This document shows positions 8,356-17,833 of a stretch of DNA of 64,000 bases, piece after piece. This stretch comes from Photobacterium phosphoreum (GTDB lineage Bacteria; Pseudomonadota; Gammaproteobacteria; Enterobacterales; Vibrionaceae). Numbering within the stretch: position 1 is the stretch's first letter; the number at the start of each line of letters is the position of its first letter. The stretch spans positions 62,001 through 126,000 of the forward strand of contig NZ_MSCQ01000002.1 in assembly GCF_002954725.1 (NCBI RefSeq). Reading direction: 5' to 3'. The notes below the pieces were generated by a model. It had not been told where the DNA came from. It worked only from the letters and a program-made list of their open reading frames with translations, and did no database searches. The translations under genes and the position numbers were made by a program.

Positions 8356-10235
8356 TGGATAACGTCTTATGGTTAATTCCCACACTACCGCTATTAAGTG
8401 CTTTATTATTAACAATACTTGGTGGGCGTATACCCATTCGAGCGAGTGGTATATTAGCGACAATGTCCGTTTTTATTGCGGCGGTTTTAGTCGGGGCTCT
8501 GTGGATTAATAGTGATTTTGACCCTTATTATCATCAAGCGCTTTGGACGTGGATGTCAGTAGGGGATTGGCACGTTAATTTGGGCTTAAAAGTTGATAAG
8601 CTTTCTTTAGTGATGATGTCAGTAACGACTTGGGTTGGATTTCTTATTCACCTTTTCTCTGTGCCATTTATGCGTAGAGATTTTGGTGAGCGTCGATATT
8701 TTTGCTACTTGAATTTATTCGTTGCTGGAATGTTGATGTTTGTGATGGCTGACAATTTGATATTATTGTATGCCGGATGGGAAATAATGGGATTATGTTC
8801 ATATAGTCTGATTTCGCATTATTATAACAAAGATCAGAATGTTTATAGTGGTCGTAAAGCATTTGTAGTAACACGCATTGGCGATACGTTATTGGCTATC
8901 GGGATTATGTTGACTTTTGTCGTTTTTAAAACAGTCAACTTACATCAAATTTTTGCTATAGCACAATCACAACCAATAGACATATGGCTTATTGGTGCGA
9001 TCTGTTTACTGTATCTAGCCGGTGCAATGGCTAAATCTGCTCAATTCCCATTTCATGTTTGGTTACCTGAATCGATGGCTGGCCCTTCAACCGTATCAGC
9101 ACTCATTCATGCGGCAACAATGGTAACGGCTGGGGTATATTTAATTGCCCGTAATCATGTTCTTTATAGTCTTATTCCCGATATTAGTTGGTGGGTGGCG
9201 TTTATAGGTGCGTTTACTGCATTTTATGGAGCAACGTGTGCGATTGCCCAAAATGATATTAAACGCATTCTAGCGTATTCAACAATTAGTCAAATAGGGT
9301 ATATGTTTGCAGCACTTGGTGTAGGAGCTTATGACTTAGCGATATTTCATGTAGTGGTTCATGCTTGTTTCAAAGCCTTATTATTTATTAGCGCTGGTGT
9401 GATCATTGATATGTACCATCATGATCATGACATTCGTAAAATGGGAGGCTTAGGGAAACGCCTACCGTGGCTTAAGTGGACATATTTAGCAGGTACAGCC
9501 AGCCTTGCTGCTTTGCCGATTATTACCGCAAGTTTCTTCTCTAAAGATGCGATTATTGCAGCAACCAGTGGTGGCCATTTAGGTTGGCTTTTAGCTGGGC
9601 TGGGTTTAATCGGGGCGTTGTTTACCAGTATTTATAGTTTCCGTATGTACTTTATGATCTTTAATGGCCAGCCTCGAAGCCCATTTAGTCAACCGAGTTA
9701 CCTTGGTGCTACTGGTCTACCTTGGCAAATGAAATTATCGACAGCAATTTTAGCGATAGGTGCTATTGCAATTGGTTGGATTCAGTTTCCAGCCGACTGG
9801 ACATTTGGACCACATATATTCTTACCTTGGTTAGATCAATTATTAGGCCATAGCCCAGTAATAAATAGTCGCTTAAGTTTGATTTTAGAAGTGACGGGTT
9901 CGGTTATTGCAATTGCTGGTGTTTGGATTGCTTCGGTAATGGTTAACAAAGAAATAAGAACAGGTCGCGGTATTGGGAATAACGCCTTCCTTAATGCAGC
10001 TTGGTATATCGATGATGTACTTAAAAGCATTGTTGTAAATGGATTCAAAGGATTGACAAAACTACTTGATATTGTTATCGAGCGCTGGGCACTAAATAAA
10101 GTTCTTGTTGGCGGAATATCTTCAACAATATCAAAAGCTAGTGAATTATTTAGTGAAGGGCAAACCCGTCAATTATCACATTATGTCTTATTAATGACGG
10201 TAGGCGCAGTGCTGTTACTGTTCTATATAGCTTAA
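8352..10235 (+). CDS. nuoL: NADH-quinone oxidoreductase subunit L (proton pump)
   Basis: NuoL is the distal antiporter-like proton-pumping subunit with the long lateral helix. At 627 residues with many hydrophobic helices it has the family's normal size. Diagnostic text includes GWEIMGLCSYSLISHYY, the AMAKSAQFPFHVWLPESMAGP lysine/proline region (split here across residues 224-244) and LAYSTISQIGYM. The start ATG at 8352 overlaps the nuoK stop by 4 bp, and AAGGGAGAAC precedes it. Confidence 0.95.
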   Translation: MMDNVLWLIPTLPLLSALLLTILGGRIPIRASGILATMSVFIAAVLVGALWINSDFDPYYHQALWTWMSVGDWHVNLGLKVDKLSLVMMSVTTWVGFLIHLFSVPFMRRDFGERRYFCYLNLFVAGMLMFVMADNLILLYAGWEIMGLCSYSLISHYYNKDQNVYSGRKAFVVTRIGDTLLAIGIMLTFVVFKTVNLHQIFAIAQSQPIDIWLIGAICLLYLAGAMAKSAQFPFHVWLPESMAGPSTVSALIHAATMVTAGVYLIARNHVLYSLIPDISWWVAFIGAFTAFYGATCAIAQNDIKRILAYSTISQIGYMFAALGVGAYDLAIFHVVVHACFKALLFISAGVIIDMYHHDHDIRKMGGLGKRLPWLKWTYLAGTASLAALPIITASFFSKDAIIAATSGGHLGWLLAGLGLIGALFTSIYSFRMYFMIFNGQPRSPFSQPSYLGATGLPWQMKLSTAILAIGAIAIGWIQFPADWTFGPHIFLPWLDQLLGHSPVINSRLSLILEVTGSVIAIAGVWIASVMVNKEIRTGRGIGNNAFLNAAWYIDDVLKSIVVNGFKGLTKLLDIVIERWALNKVLVGGISSTISKASELFSEGQTRQLSHYVLLMTVGAVLLLFYIA

Positions 10236-10252
10236 GCAAGGAAGGTTTATGT

Positions 10253-11764
10253 ATGCTTAGTTTTTTGATCTTTTTTCCGCTTGTTGCTGCGTTAATGATC
10301 TTTCTTGGTTGTTCTCGGCAGCCGATACTTGCGCGTTCTTTAACGTTAAGTGTAATTATTATTGAAACAATGTGCGTGGGATGGATGTTTACGTCGGGTC
10401 ATGTGCATGGTTTTTCGATGACAGAGCACTTTAATTGGATACCCGAATTTGGTATTCAATATCTCGTTAGTATTGATGGTATTAGCTTAAGCTTAATAGG
10501 TTTAAGTTGTGTATTATTTATAATTTCAACATTAAGTGCTTGGCAACAAGTTAAACAGTGGAATGTGTTTGGTCCTTTATTACTCATGACTCTTAGTGGA
10601 ATAATGGGGGCCTTTTTAGCTTTAGACTTGTTATTATTTTATGTTTTTTGGGAATTAATGCTAATTCCTATTTATTTCCTACTGAGTTTCTGGGGATGTG
10701 CAAGTAATAAAAAAGCAGCGATGAAATTTATATTAGTGACGATTACCGGATCGTTACTAATGCTTATTTCGTTAATATTACTGTACCTATTCCATGGCTC
10801 AGAGACAGGAACGTTTACCTTTGATTATTTTGCACTTGCTAGTCACCCACTAGCATCGTCATTGGAAATGCCTATATTGATCGGCTTTTTAATTGCTTTT
10901 TTAATTAAAATACCAGGTTTCCCTTTTCATTTTTGGGCGCCAGATATGTACCGTGAGGGAGATCCTGCAGTAATAATGTTGTTATCAGGTGTAATGGCCA
11001 ATGTAGGGGCTTATGGGATATTGCGTTTTTGTGTGGCTATTTTCCCAAATGCCATGCACCAACTTACCTTTGTTGGGATGGCGTTAGGGGCAACCGGTAC
11101 ATTATACGGTGCATTTTTAGCCTTTAGACAAAAGGATATCCGTAGCGTTATTGCTTATTCAAGTATCAGTCATATGAACCTTGTGGTTATGGCTATTTTT
11201 GCTTGGCAATTACAGGCGTTAAATGGGGCCATATTGCAGCTGATTGCTCATGGTCTTTCCGTTGCCGGGCTGTTTGCTGTTGTTGGTATGCTGCAAGCTC
11301 GTGGTTATCAAGGTGAGATGAAAGAGATGGGAGGGCTTTACAAAGTTATTCCCAGCATTAGTGTAGTGCTATTTTTTATTATTGCAGCAAGTATTGGTAT
11401 TCCGGGATTAGCAAACTTTGCTGGTGAGATATTAGTGTTTATTGGGAGTTTTAGCATCAGTCCTTTATGGACAAGTGTGGCAGCCTTCTCGATTTTATTT
11501 GGGGTCGTCTATTTCTTAAAGGCTTATGGCCGTATTATGCTGGGGCCGATTTCAACTGAAAATGTATCTCGTAATATTGTTGATTTAACGGTTCGTGAAA
11601 AAGCAATAACAGCTATTTTAGTGTTGGGTTTATTTGGTGTTGGCTTAGCACCTAATTATTTACTTCAAATGATGACAGATTCTACGTCACAACTTGTTGC
11701 GGCTAATTCAATAGCATTGACAACGACAACTATTTCAACAGGAGTTATTTATGTCACTCCATAA
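10253..11764 (+). CDS. nuoM: NADH-quinone oxidoreductase subunit M (proton pump)
   Basis: This antiporter-like subunit has 503 residues and about 14 hydrophobic helices. The TM5 glutamate is in VFWELMLIPIYFLL, the FPFHFWAPDMYREGDPA region is intact, and VIAYSSISHMNLV matches the family. The ATG at 10253 is chosen over the ATG at 10249, which meets a stop after two codons. AAGGAAGG lies just upstream. It overlaps nuoN by 14 bp. Confidence 0.95.
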   Translation: MLSFLIFFPLVAALMIFLGCSRQPILARSLTLSVIIIETMCVGWMFTSGHVHGFSMTEHFNWIPEFGIQYLVSIDGISLSLIGLSCVLFIISTLSAWQQVKQWNVFGPLLLMTLSGIMGAFLALDLLLFYVFWELMLIPIYFLLSFWGCASNKKAAMKFILVTITGSLLMLISLILLYLFHGSETGTFTFDYFALASHPLASSLEMPILIGFLIAFLIKIPGFPFHFWAPDMYREGDPAVIMLLSGVMANVGAYGILRFCVAIFPNAMHQLTFVGMALGATGTLYGAFLAFRQKDIRSVIAYSSISHMNLVVMAIFAWQLQALNGAILQLIAHGLSVAGLFAVVGMLQARGYQGEMKEMGGLYKVIPSISVVLFFIIAASIGIPGLANFAGEILVFIGSFSISPLWTSVAAFSILFGVVYFLKAYGRIMLGPISTENVSRNIVDLTVREKAITAILVLGLFGVGLAPNYLLQMMTDSTSQLVAANSIALTTTTISTGVIYVTP

Positions 11765-13208
11765 CCTAGAATTATTACTGCCCTATGGATTAACCGGAAT
11801 TGGTGCGTTAATCGTATTGTTGCTCGGTGTACTACCCGGAAATAAAAATAATAAAATACCCTATATTGGATCTGTGGTTATTTTGTTATTAACGATATTT
11901 CAAGTAGGGACCTTATTTCATTATAACGCTAGGATTGAAAATTTCGTTGCTATTAATCCGTTAACGTTGGCTACTTTTGAACTTTGTGCTGCTGGTGGAT
12001 TAGCCACTATTTTAATGGCGCAATATTACCCAAAATTAAATCAGCATGTTGATGAAGCTTTTTATGGGTTAATTATTATCGCAGTTTTAGGTACCTTTTT
12101 ATTAGTATCAGCGATAAATTTATTAGCGGCTTTTATTGGTATGGAACTGATTGCGATTCCGATGTTTGCATTAATTGCATGGAATCCAAAACGTAAAGGA
12201 GCGATAGAAGGTGCAATTAAATATGCAGTGACAGCAACGGTTGCAGCCGCCTTTTTCATCTTTGGGATTGTGTTGATTTATTTCGGTACTGGCACCTTGA
12301 TAATGAATGAGATTCCACAGGCGTTAATGGGGCCAGATGCGATTCCATCATTGGTCAATATTGGTATTATATTATTGCTTATTGGTGTTGCATTTGAATT
12401 AGCATTAGCGCCATTTCATTGCTGGTTAGCCGATGCTTTCCAAAGTGCACCGGCACCAATAATGGCTTTTATAGGAAGTATCGCTAAGATTGCTGTGCTT
12501 ATTTTTGTTATTCATTTTGCTATGTCTATTGCCCCGATTTGGGGGGATTTTAATAGTGTATTATGGGTGTTAGTTCTTCTTAGTATTTTACTGGGTAATT
12601 TACTTGCATTACGACAAACAAATATTAAACGAATGTTAGCCTATTCATCGGTTGCCCAATTTGGTTATATACTGATGGCATTAGCCTGTGTAAGTGATGG
12701 CACTTCTATATCAATGGTCGAAGGGCTACGGGCTGCGGCTTATTATGGCTTTAGTTATGCCATTATGAATATGGTGGTATTTGCAGTGATCGCGATGATG
12801 AGTAAGTATAACCCAACAGGGGAGTTAGCAGGTTATCGAGGATTAGGACGTCGTTATCCCTTAGCAGGAGGCGCGATGGTAATTGCAGTGTTATCTTTGG
12901 CCGGTATTCCACCAACCGCAGGCTTTTTTGCAAAGCTGTTTTTATTTACAGCAGTATTAAATAGCGGTCATATTGGTTTCGTTATTCTTGCTGCCTTGGG
13001 ATCGGCGATTTCTGTATTTTATTACTTACGCATTCTTTTAGCTTTTTTTGCTAAAGAACCCCAACCGAGTGTAAGTGTATCGACGACTGGTCGTTATAGT
13101 GTGACAGAATCGATCGATTTTGGATCGACGTTAGTGATGACCATTTGTGCTGTTGGTACGATTGCTTTTGGTCTCTTTGCGCAAACGGCACTGAATATGA
13201 TGTTCTGA
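11751..13208 (+). CDS. nuoN: NADH-quinone oxidoreductase subunit N (proton pump)
   Basis: This is the third antiporter-like subunit and the last gene of the operon, with 485 residues. FELALAPFHCWLADAFQSAPAP (residues about 214-235) and MLAYSSVAQFGYILM are the conserved lysine-helix and loop motifs. Its ATG lies inside nuoM, and AACAGGAG upstream is a good ribosome binding site. A hairpin terminator follows about 70 bp after the stop. Confidence 0.95.
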   Translation: MSLHNLELLLPYGLTGIGALIVLLLGVLPGNKNNKIPYIGSVVILLLTIFQVGTLFHYNARIENFVAINPLTLATFELCAAGGLATILMAQYYPKLNQHVDEAFYGLIIIAVLGTFLLVSAINLLAAFIGMELIAIPMFALIAWNPKRKGAIEGAIKYAVTATVAAAFFIFGIVLIYFGTGTLIMNEIPQALMGPDAIPSLVNIGIILLLIGVAFELALAPFHCWLADAFQSAPAPIMAFIGSIAKIAVLIFVIHFAMSIAPIWGDFNSVLWVLVLLSILLGNLLALRQTNIKRMLAYSSVAQFGYILMALACVSDGTSISMVEGLRAAAYYGFSYAIMNMVVFAVIAMMSKYNPTGELAGYRGLGRRYPLAGGAMVIAVLSLAGIPPTAGFFAKLFLFTAVLNSGHIGFVILAALGSAISVFYYLRILLAFFAKEPQPSVSVSTTGRYSVTESIDFGSTLVMTICAVGTIAFGLFAQTALNMMF

Positions 13209-13278
13209 TTAGACGCTATCTTAATATAGGTGTAGTGGTGTAATCACGATTTATATCAATCTATTATAGATAATATAA

Positions 13279-13316
13279 AGGCTCAACCGGTAATAGGTTG
13301 AGCCTTGTTGTTTGTG
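13279..13316 (+). terminator. Terminator of the nuo operon, possibly bidirectional
   Basis: A perfect 10-bp stem (13279-13288 with 13296-13305, AGGCTCAACC/GGTTGAGCCT) has a seven-base loop and is followed by TGTTGTTTGTG. It lies between the converging nuoN and the minus-strand gene ending at 13329, so it may serve both. Confidence 0.8.
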
Positions 13317-13328
13317 CTTCTTGGTTTA

Positions 13329-13685
13329 TTAGTACACTTTTGGATGCTTAGGCTTTTTCTTACAAGTACCATTATAAAACTGCTTTAAATCACAGCTTGT
13401 GCCTTGCTTATTAAAGTGGCAGTTAGAACCGATGGCTGTCCCTTTATGCTTCACACAGTATTTGATCCACTTATCCTGTTTTGGCTGTGATGATGAACAT
13501 TGACCTTTTTGAAAGGCCCATTCATCGCACATTTTTCCGCTAGGTAGACGACAATAGCCTTGACCATCAACAAGCACTGATTTACCGCCATGGTTAGCAC
13601 AGTAAATAGACGCTGGGTTACCGTGAGGCATAGCAAAAGCAGAACTTGAAACGATAAGTGCGACTAGGAGTAATAATTTTTTCAT
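13329..13685 (-). CDS. Small secreted protein with two DUF333-like modules
   Basis: The protein (118 residues) begins with a clear signal peptide, MKKLLLLVALIVSSSAFA, and the mature part starts near MPHGNPAS. The segment NPASIYCANHGG...GQGYCRLPSGKMCDEWA is a DUF333 module, seen in small secreted or periplasmic proteins whose function is unknown. A second, weaker module follows, with KYCVKHKGT...CHFNKQGTSCDLKQF...GTC. There are eight cysteines in the mature protein, so disulfides are likely. The C-terminus is very basic. It converges on nuoN and shares its terminator region. Confidence 0.75.
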   Translation of the reverse strand: MKKLLLLVALIVSSSAFAMPHGNPASIYCANHGGKSVLVDGQGYCRLPSGKMCDEWAFQKGQCSSSQPKQDKWIKYCVKHKGTAIGSNCHFNKQGTSCDLKQFYNGTCKKKPKHPKVY

Positions 13686-13950
13686 AGAATAACCTCAATG
13701 TTCTTTGTAAATAAATTTCAATACACCGATCATAATTAAAAACGCTGTTCAAATGTCAGCAAACTGCAAGGTTTGTAAATAGCATTAATGGGTTGTGATA
13801 ATTTGTTAATATAACCACTTGTGTATAAAAAGAAATGAAGAAATAGCCATGATGTACAAGTGAGAGTTTACTTGTAGGCTAAACTTACTAGGACAATGAA
13901 TGTGGTAGTATAGCGTTAATATAAATATAGCGTTGAAGGGGTAAATATCG

Positions 13951-14364
13951 ATGCTAGTGATTTCTAATACTGTCAGTTTGGGTGATTGGGAAATTGAATT
14001 AACGGCAATTCGTGCTCAAGGTGCGGGTGGGCAAAATGTTAATAAAGTATCGAGTGCTATTCATTTGCGATTTGATATCAATCGATCATCTTTGCCTGAA
14101 TTTTACAAAGAACGCTTATTGAAATTATCAGACAGCCGTATAACTAAAGATGGCGTGATTGTCTTAAAAAGCCAGCAACATCGTACACAAGAAATGAACC
14201 GTGAAGAAGCATTGTCTCGGTTAAAAGAATTGATTCAAAGTGCGATGGTGATCCAAAAAGCGCGTCGAGCGACGAAGCCAACAAAAGGGTCTAAAGTGCG
14301 CCGAATGGATAAGAAAAATCAACGAGGTCAAACGAAGGTTCTACGCGGAAAAGTACAAATGTAG
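13951..14364 (+). CDS. arfB: Alternative ribosome-rescue factor / peptidyl-tRNA hydrolase ArfB
   Basis: ArfB (YaeJ) rescues ribosomes stalled on mRNAs lacking a stop codon. It hydrolyses peptidyl-tRNA through a release-factor-like GGQ motif, which is at residues 26-28 inside RAQGAGGQNVNKVSSA. The C-terminal tail is rich in Lys and Arg (KARRATKPTKGSKVRRMDKK), as needed to enter the empty mRNA channel. Length (137) matches the E. coli protein (140), and there is no decoding domain, so this is not RF1 or RF2. It stands alone on the + strand, preceded by GAAGGGGT. Confidence 0.92.
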   Translation: MLVISNTVSLGDWEIELTAIRAQGAGGQNVNKVSSAIHLRFDINRSSLPEFYKERLLKLSDSRITKDGVIVLKSQQHRTQEMNREEALSRLKELIQSAMVIQKARRATKPTKGSKVRRMDKKNQRGQTKVLRGKVQM

Positions 14365-14520
14365 TTAGTATTAAGTGAAATCGCCTGTTTATGACATTGT
14401 GGATTAATATTTACTTTTTAGTGACCACTGTTGCTATATTTAAATACCTTATTGCATGATACCGTTAGTAAGATAACGTGTTGTTAACAGTGATATTAGC
14501 TAATTAGCAGGTGAACAAGG

Positions 14521-14964
14521 ATGTTTGAAAAAAAAACGCTGCAATTATTACAACTGTTTTATCGTGAAACAGAACGTGTACGTTTATTCGAGATTAATCA
14601 GTTACCGCCATTAGATCTTGAATTACAGCCAGCGATGAATCTATGGCTTGAAACAAAACGTAACTTTCAATTTAATGAAATATGGCAACAGAATTGGATT
14701 AAGACTTGCAGTGCGGGTTATATCACTGAGTTACGTTTACATGGTGATGGCACTCTAGATGAATATACCTTGTTTACTCGTCTTCATACTCAAGGGTGTT
14801 GGCAATTAGTTGATGGCGTTATTGAGATTGAAATAATAAAAGATGATAACTGTTATCGTTGTGCTGTATATGCTAACCGCGACACGAGTATTCATTCCGC
14901 TATCGAATATAAAAACGATGAGCTGCATTCCTATTTGAAATTGATTCAGACTCGGTCAAATTAG
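14521..14964 (+). CDS. Hypothetical protein
   Basis: I do not recognise this 147-residue protein. It has no signal peptide or membrane segment. The middle carries beta-rich text (ITELRLHGDGTLDEYTLFTR, GCWQLVDGVIEIEI) that resembles a small lipocalin-like or stress-type beta barrel, but this is only an impression. AGCAGG lies about nine bases before the ATG. It is a separate gene between arfB and the aspartoacylase-like gene. Confidence 0.65.
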   Translation: MFEKKTLQLLQLFYRETERVRLFEINQLPPLDLELQPAMNLWLETKRNFQFNEIWQQNWIKTCSAGYITELRLHGDGTLDEYTLFTRLHTQGCWQLVDGVIEIEIIKDDNCYRCAVYANRDTSIHSAIEYKNDELHSYLKLIQTRSN

Positions 14965-15058
14965 CGATATCTAATAGCTTCTTTGTCTGATGAATAGACT
15001 TCCAATAACTATTTAATTCAGTACACTGAAATCAATAACTGAATATTAGGACACACGG

Positions 15059-15946
15059 ATGAGTAAAATAAAAACAGTAGCAGTTGTCGGTGGTACACAC
15101 GGGAATGAATTTAGTGGTATCTATCTATTACGTAAATGGCAGCAATCAGCAGCACTCGCGCGTGACAGTTTTCGTGTTGAAACAGTTTTTGCTAACCCTA
15201 AAGCGCATGATGATAACAAACGTTATGTTGATCATGATCTTAACCGTCAATTTAGTTTAGTTGATTTAGCTAATAACGACTTAGCGAGTTACGAACAGAG
15301 TCGAGCCAAAGCGATTAATCAACAAATTGGACCTAAAGGTGATGCGAAGGTCGATTTTATTATCGATTTACACAATACCACCAGTAACATGGGACCTTCA
15401 TTAATTTTACTGCAATCTGATCACTTTAACCGCCAGTTGGGTGCTTATGTAAAAATGCATATGCCAGATGCGGTTATTGTTCTAGAAGATCATACGCCTG
15501 TTGAACAGCACCATTTTCTGAGTTCAATTGCATCGCAAGGGGTGATTGTTGAAGTCGGGCCACAGCCTCAATCGGTGATCCGCCAAGATATTCTTGATTG
15601 GATGGATGAGATGACAAAACATATTCTTGATTTCGTCCATTTACATAACACAGATGAACTCTTACCATTAATTCCTAGTTATGAAGCTTTCCGTTATCAT
15701 GAAACATTGTCATTGCCTGTTGATGAGCAAGGACAGCGTATCGGTATGGTACACCGTTTTGTGCAAGATAATGATTTTGAGCCTCTACATGCTGGCGATC
15801 CGATCTTTACGTTATTTGATGGTAGCGAAATTTTCTGGGAGGGTGATTATGAAGCTTTTCCACATTTCATCAATGAAGCCGCTTATTACGATAATAATTT
15901 AGCGATGTCTTTAGCGAAGAAAATAGTGGTAACGACTGACGCGTAA
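15059..15946 (+). CDS. Aspartoacylase-like M14 zinc deacylase
   Basis: The protein (295 residues) belongs to the aspartoacylase/succinylglutamate desuccinylase branch of the M14 family, which removes acyl groups from N-acyl amino acids. The zinc ligands are H14 and E17 (GGTHGNEFSG) and H105 (DLHNTTSN). R63 in DHDLNRQF and the general base E165 in VIVEVGP are also in place. Size and N-terminal text favour an aspartoacylase (N-acetylaspartate hydrolase) over AstE, but the exact substrate is inferred. TTAGGACAC is the ribosome binding site. A strong hairpin terminator follows. Confidence 0.8.
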   Translation: MSKIKTVAVVGGTHGNEFSGIYLLRKWQQSAALARDSFRVETVFANPKAHDDNKRYVDHDLNRQFSLVDLANNDLASYEQSRAKAINQQIGPKGDAKVDFIIDLHNTTSNMGPSLILLQSDHFNRQLGAYVKMHMPDAVIVLEDHTPVEQHHFLSSIASQGVIVEVGPQPQSVIRQDILDWMDEMTKHILDFVHLHNTDELLPLIPSYEAFRYHETLSLPVDEQGQRIGMVHRFVQDNDFEPLHAGDPIFTLFDGSEIFWEGDYEAFPHFINEAAYYDNNLAMSLAKKIVVTTDA

Positions 15947-15969
15947 AGTGATTAATATTATTACTGATT

Positions 15970-16010
15970 AAAGCCGATATTGAGCATGACGCCAATATCG
16001 GCTTTTTTGA
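15970..16010 (+). terminator. Terminator after the aspartoacylase-like gene
   Basis: A 13-bp stem (15970-15982 with 15993-16005, core AAGCCGATATTG) is followed directly by a T run. It lies between converging genes. Confidence 0.88.
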
Positions 16011-16013
16011 TGT

Positions 16014-16787
16014 CTAAAGTTGATTAGAATCAGAATGACGGGCAGATCTCACCACTACAATCGGACGCTCATCGATAATAGCGACATGAGAATCAACATC
16101 GAAAATAGATGAAATGAGAGGTGGCGTGATAGTCGTTATCGGATCGCCATAAGCAAACAGTTCACCTTGATGCAGAGCGGCAACTTTGGTCGAATATTGA
16201 ATAGCCAAATTAAGATCATGGATAACCATTAGTACACAAGCTTGGTTTTCTTGGGTATATATTCTAACAAAATCAAGCAACTTCATTTGGTTATGCATAT
16301 CAAGCGCCGATGTCGGTTCATCAAGGATCAGTACTTGAGGTTGATTGACTACCGCCTGTGCCAATCCTACCATTTGGCTTTCACCGCCAGATAATTCAGT
16401 ACACACTTTATTAGCTAAATGTAAAATCCCCATCTTTTCTAATAATTGTAAGCTTTTTTCGGCACTGTGCGCTTTAGCAAATAAAGAGTGTGAACCCATA
16501 TTTAAAGTAGTAATCAATAATTCGACAACCGTAATGGTCGCTGAAATTCGATGGTCTTGAGGTAAATAGCCTATGTTATCTAAGGTTAATGGCTCGCCGT
16601 GTAATAAAATTTGCTGTGAATGCTGGCGTAAATTCTGAGTGATATGCCGCAGCAAGGTTGATTTACCTGCGCCATTTTTACCAATAATTGCCACCATTTC
16701 ACCTGCTGTGATAACAGGCAGTGACAATTTATTCAGAATCGTTTTATCGCCAAATGCGACTGAAATAGCATTAATTGTCAGTGCCAT
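16014..16787 (-). CDS. Iron-type ABC transporter ATP-binding protein
   Basis: This is the ATPase of a FecE/BtuD/HmuV-type importer. Walker A is at residues 36-44 (GKNGAGKST), the Q-loop at Q77, the signature LSGGESQ at 132-138 and Walker B VLILDEPTSALD near 152-163. It is the last gene of a three-gene operon in the order binding protein, permease, ATPase, with 1-bp overlaps. The substrate is probably a ferric chelate, heme or cobalamin. Fur-box-like sites upstream favour iron. Confidence 0.9.
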   Translation of the reverse strand: MALTINAISVAFGDKTILNKLSLPVITAGEMVAIIGKNGAGKSTLLRHITQNLRQHSQQILLHGEPLTLDNIGYLPQDHRISATITVVELLITTLNMGSHSLFAKAHSAEKSLQLLEKMGILHLANKVCTELSGGESQMVGLAQAVVNQPQVLILDEPTSALDMHNQMKLLDFVRIYTQENQACVLMVIHDLNLAIQYSTKVAALHQGELFAYGDPITTITPPLISSIFDVDSHVAIIDERPIVVVRSARHSDSNQL

Positions 16788-17833
16788 TAAAAACGCCCAC
16801 CTTTTTTAATGATTAAATAGACAAAGAAAGGAATACCAATGATCGACATCACTACCGTTAGCGGTAAAATAATGCCTGGCATAATGCTTTTACTGGCGAT
16901 AGAAGCAAGTTCAAGTAATACCGCGCCGACAAGGAATGATGCGGGTAGGAAGTAACGTTGATCTTCACCTAACACCATACGGGCTATATGGGGAGCAACG
17001 AGTCCGACAAAGCCAACCGCACCCACAAATGAAACCGCTAGAGATGTGATCACTGATACCAATAATAAGGTTTTAATGCGCAGTCGCTTAACGTTTACTC
17101 CCATTGCTTGAGCACGTTCGTGACCGATTTTAAGGGTAGATAACTGCCAAGCATCTTTCATCATAATCAATAATACAATCGGTAACACAATCGCAAGGAC
17201 GGTGATTTTTGCCCAACTGCCGCGATCCAGTGATCCCATTTGCCAAAATACTAAGGTTTGTAACTGGGTTTCGCTAGCAACGTATTGCATCATCGTTAGT
17301 AAACTGTCATAAGCAAACATTAACGCAATACCAAATAACATTACCCCTTCAATTGAGATCCGTTTTACTGATGAAATCGCCGCAATTAAAAATGTGGTTA
17401 ATAAGCACATAATAAATGCCATTAACGCTATTTGATATTGTGGTGGAATGAAGGGGATCGCAATAGCGTTCGTGATCACGAGTGAAGCACCAAATCCAGC
17501 CGCTGCTGAAACACCAAAAGTATAAGGGTCGGCAAGGGGATTGTTCAATGTGGTTTGCATTTGTGCGCCAGCCAATGCCAAGGCTCCTCCTATCAATGGT
17601 GCCATTAATGCCATTGGCATACGAATATCCCAGACAATAATTTTACTGGCAATATCACTGGTTTGAGGATGAATCAGTGCTTGGATCACTTGAGAAAAAG
17701 TTAGCCCTTGTGAGCCAATGAAAATATCAGCAATAACACAAATAATACTGAGTACAAAGAAAGTAGCTAAGGCCACTTTCTTATTACGATTACGGGTGTT
17801 GTGTGTTTTTAACTCCAGTAAGATTGAGGACAT
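16787..17833 (-). CDS. Iron-type ABC transporter permease (FecCD family)
   Basis: This 348-residue inner-membrane permease has about ten hydrophobic segments. Family motifs include WDIRMPMALMAPLIGGALALAGAQMQ, NPLADPYTFGVSAAAGFGA and FVGLVAPHIARMVLGEDQRYFLPASFL. It would form a homodimer in a BtuC-like importer. It overlaps the binding-protein gene and the ATPase gene by one base each. Confidence 0.92.
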   Translation of the reverse strand: MSSILLELKTHNTRNRNKKVALATFFVLSIICVIADIFIGSQGLTFSQVIQALIHPQTSDIASKIIVWDIRMPMALMAPLIGGALALAGAQMQTTLNNPLADPYTFGVSAAAGFGASLVITNAIAIPFIPPQYQIALMAFIMCLLTTFLIAAISSVKRISIEGVMLFGIALMFAYDSLLTMMQYVASETQLQTLVFWQMGSLDRGSWAKITVLAIVLPIVLLIMMKDAWQLSTLKIGHERAQAMGVNVKRLRIKTLLLVSVITSLAVSFVGAVGFVGLVAPHIARMVLGEDQRYFLPASFLVGAVLLELASIASKSIMPGIILPLTVVMSIIGIPFFVYLIIKKGGRF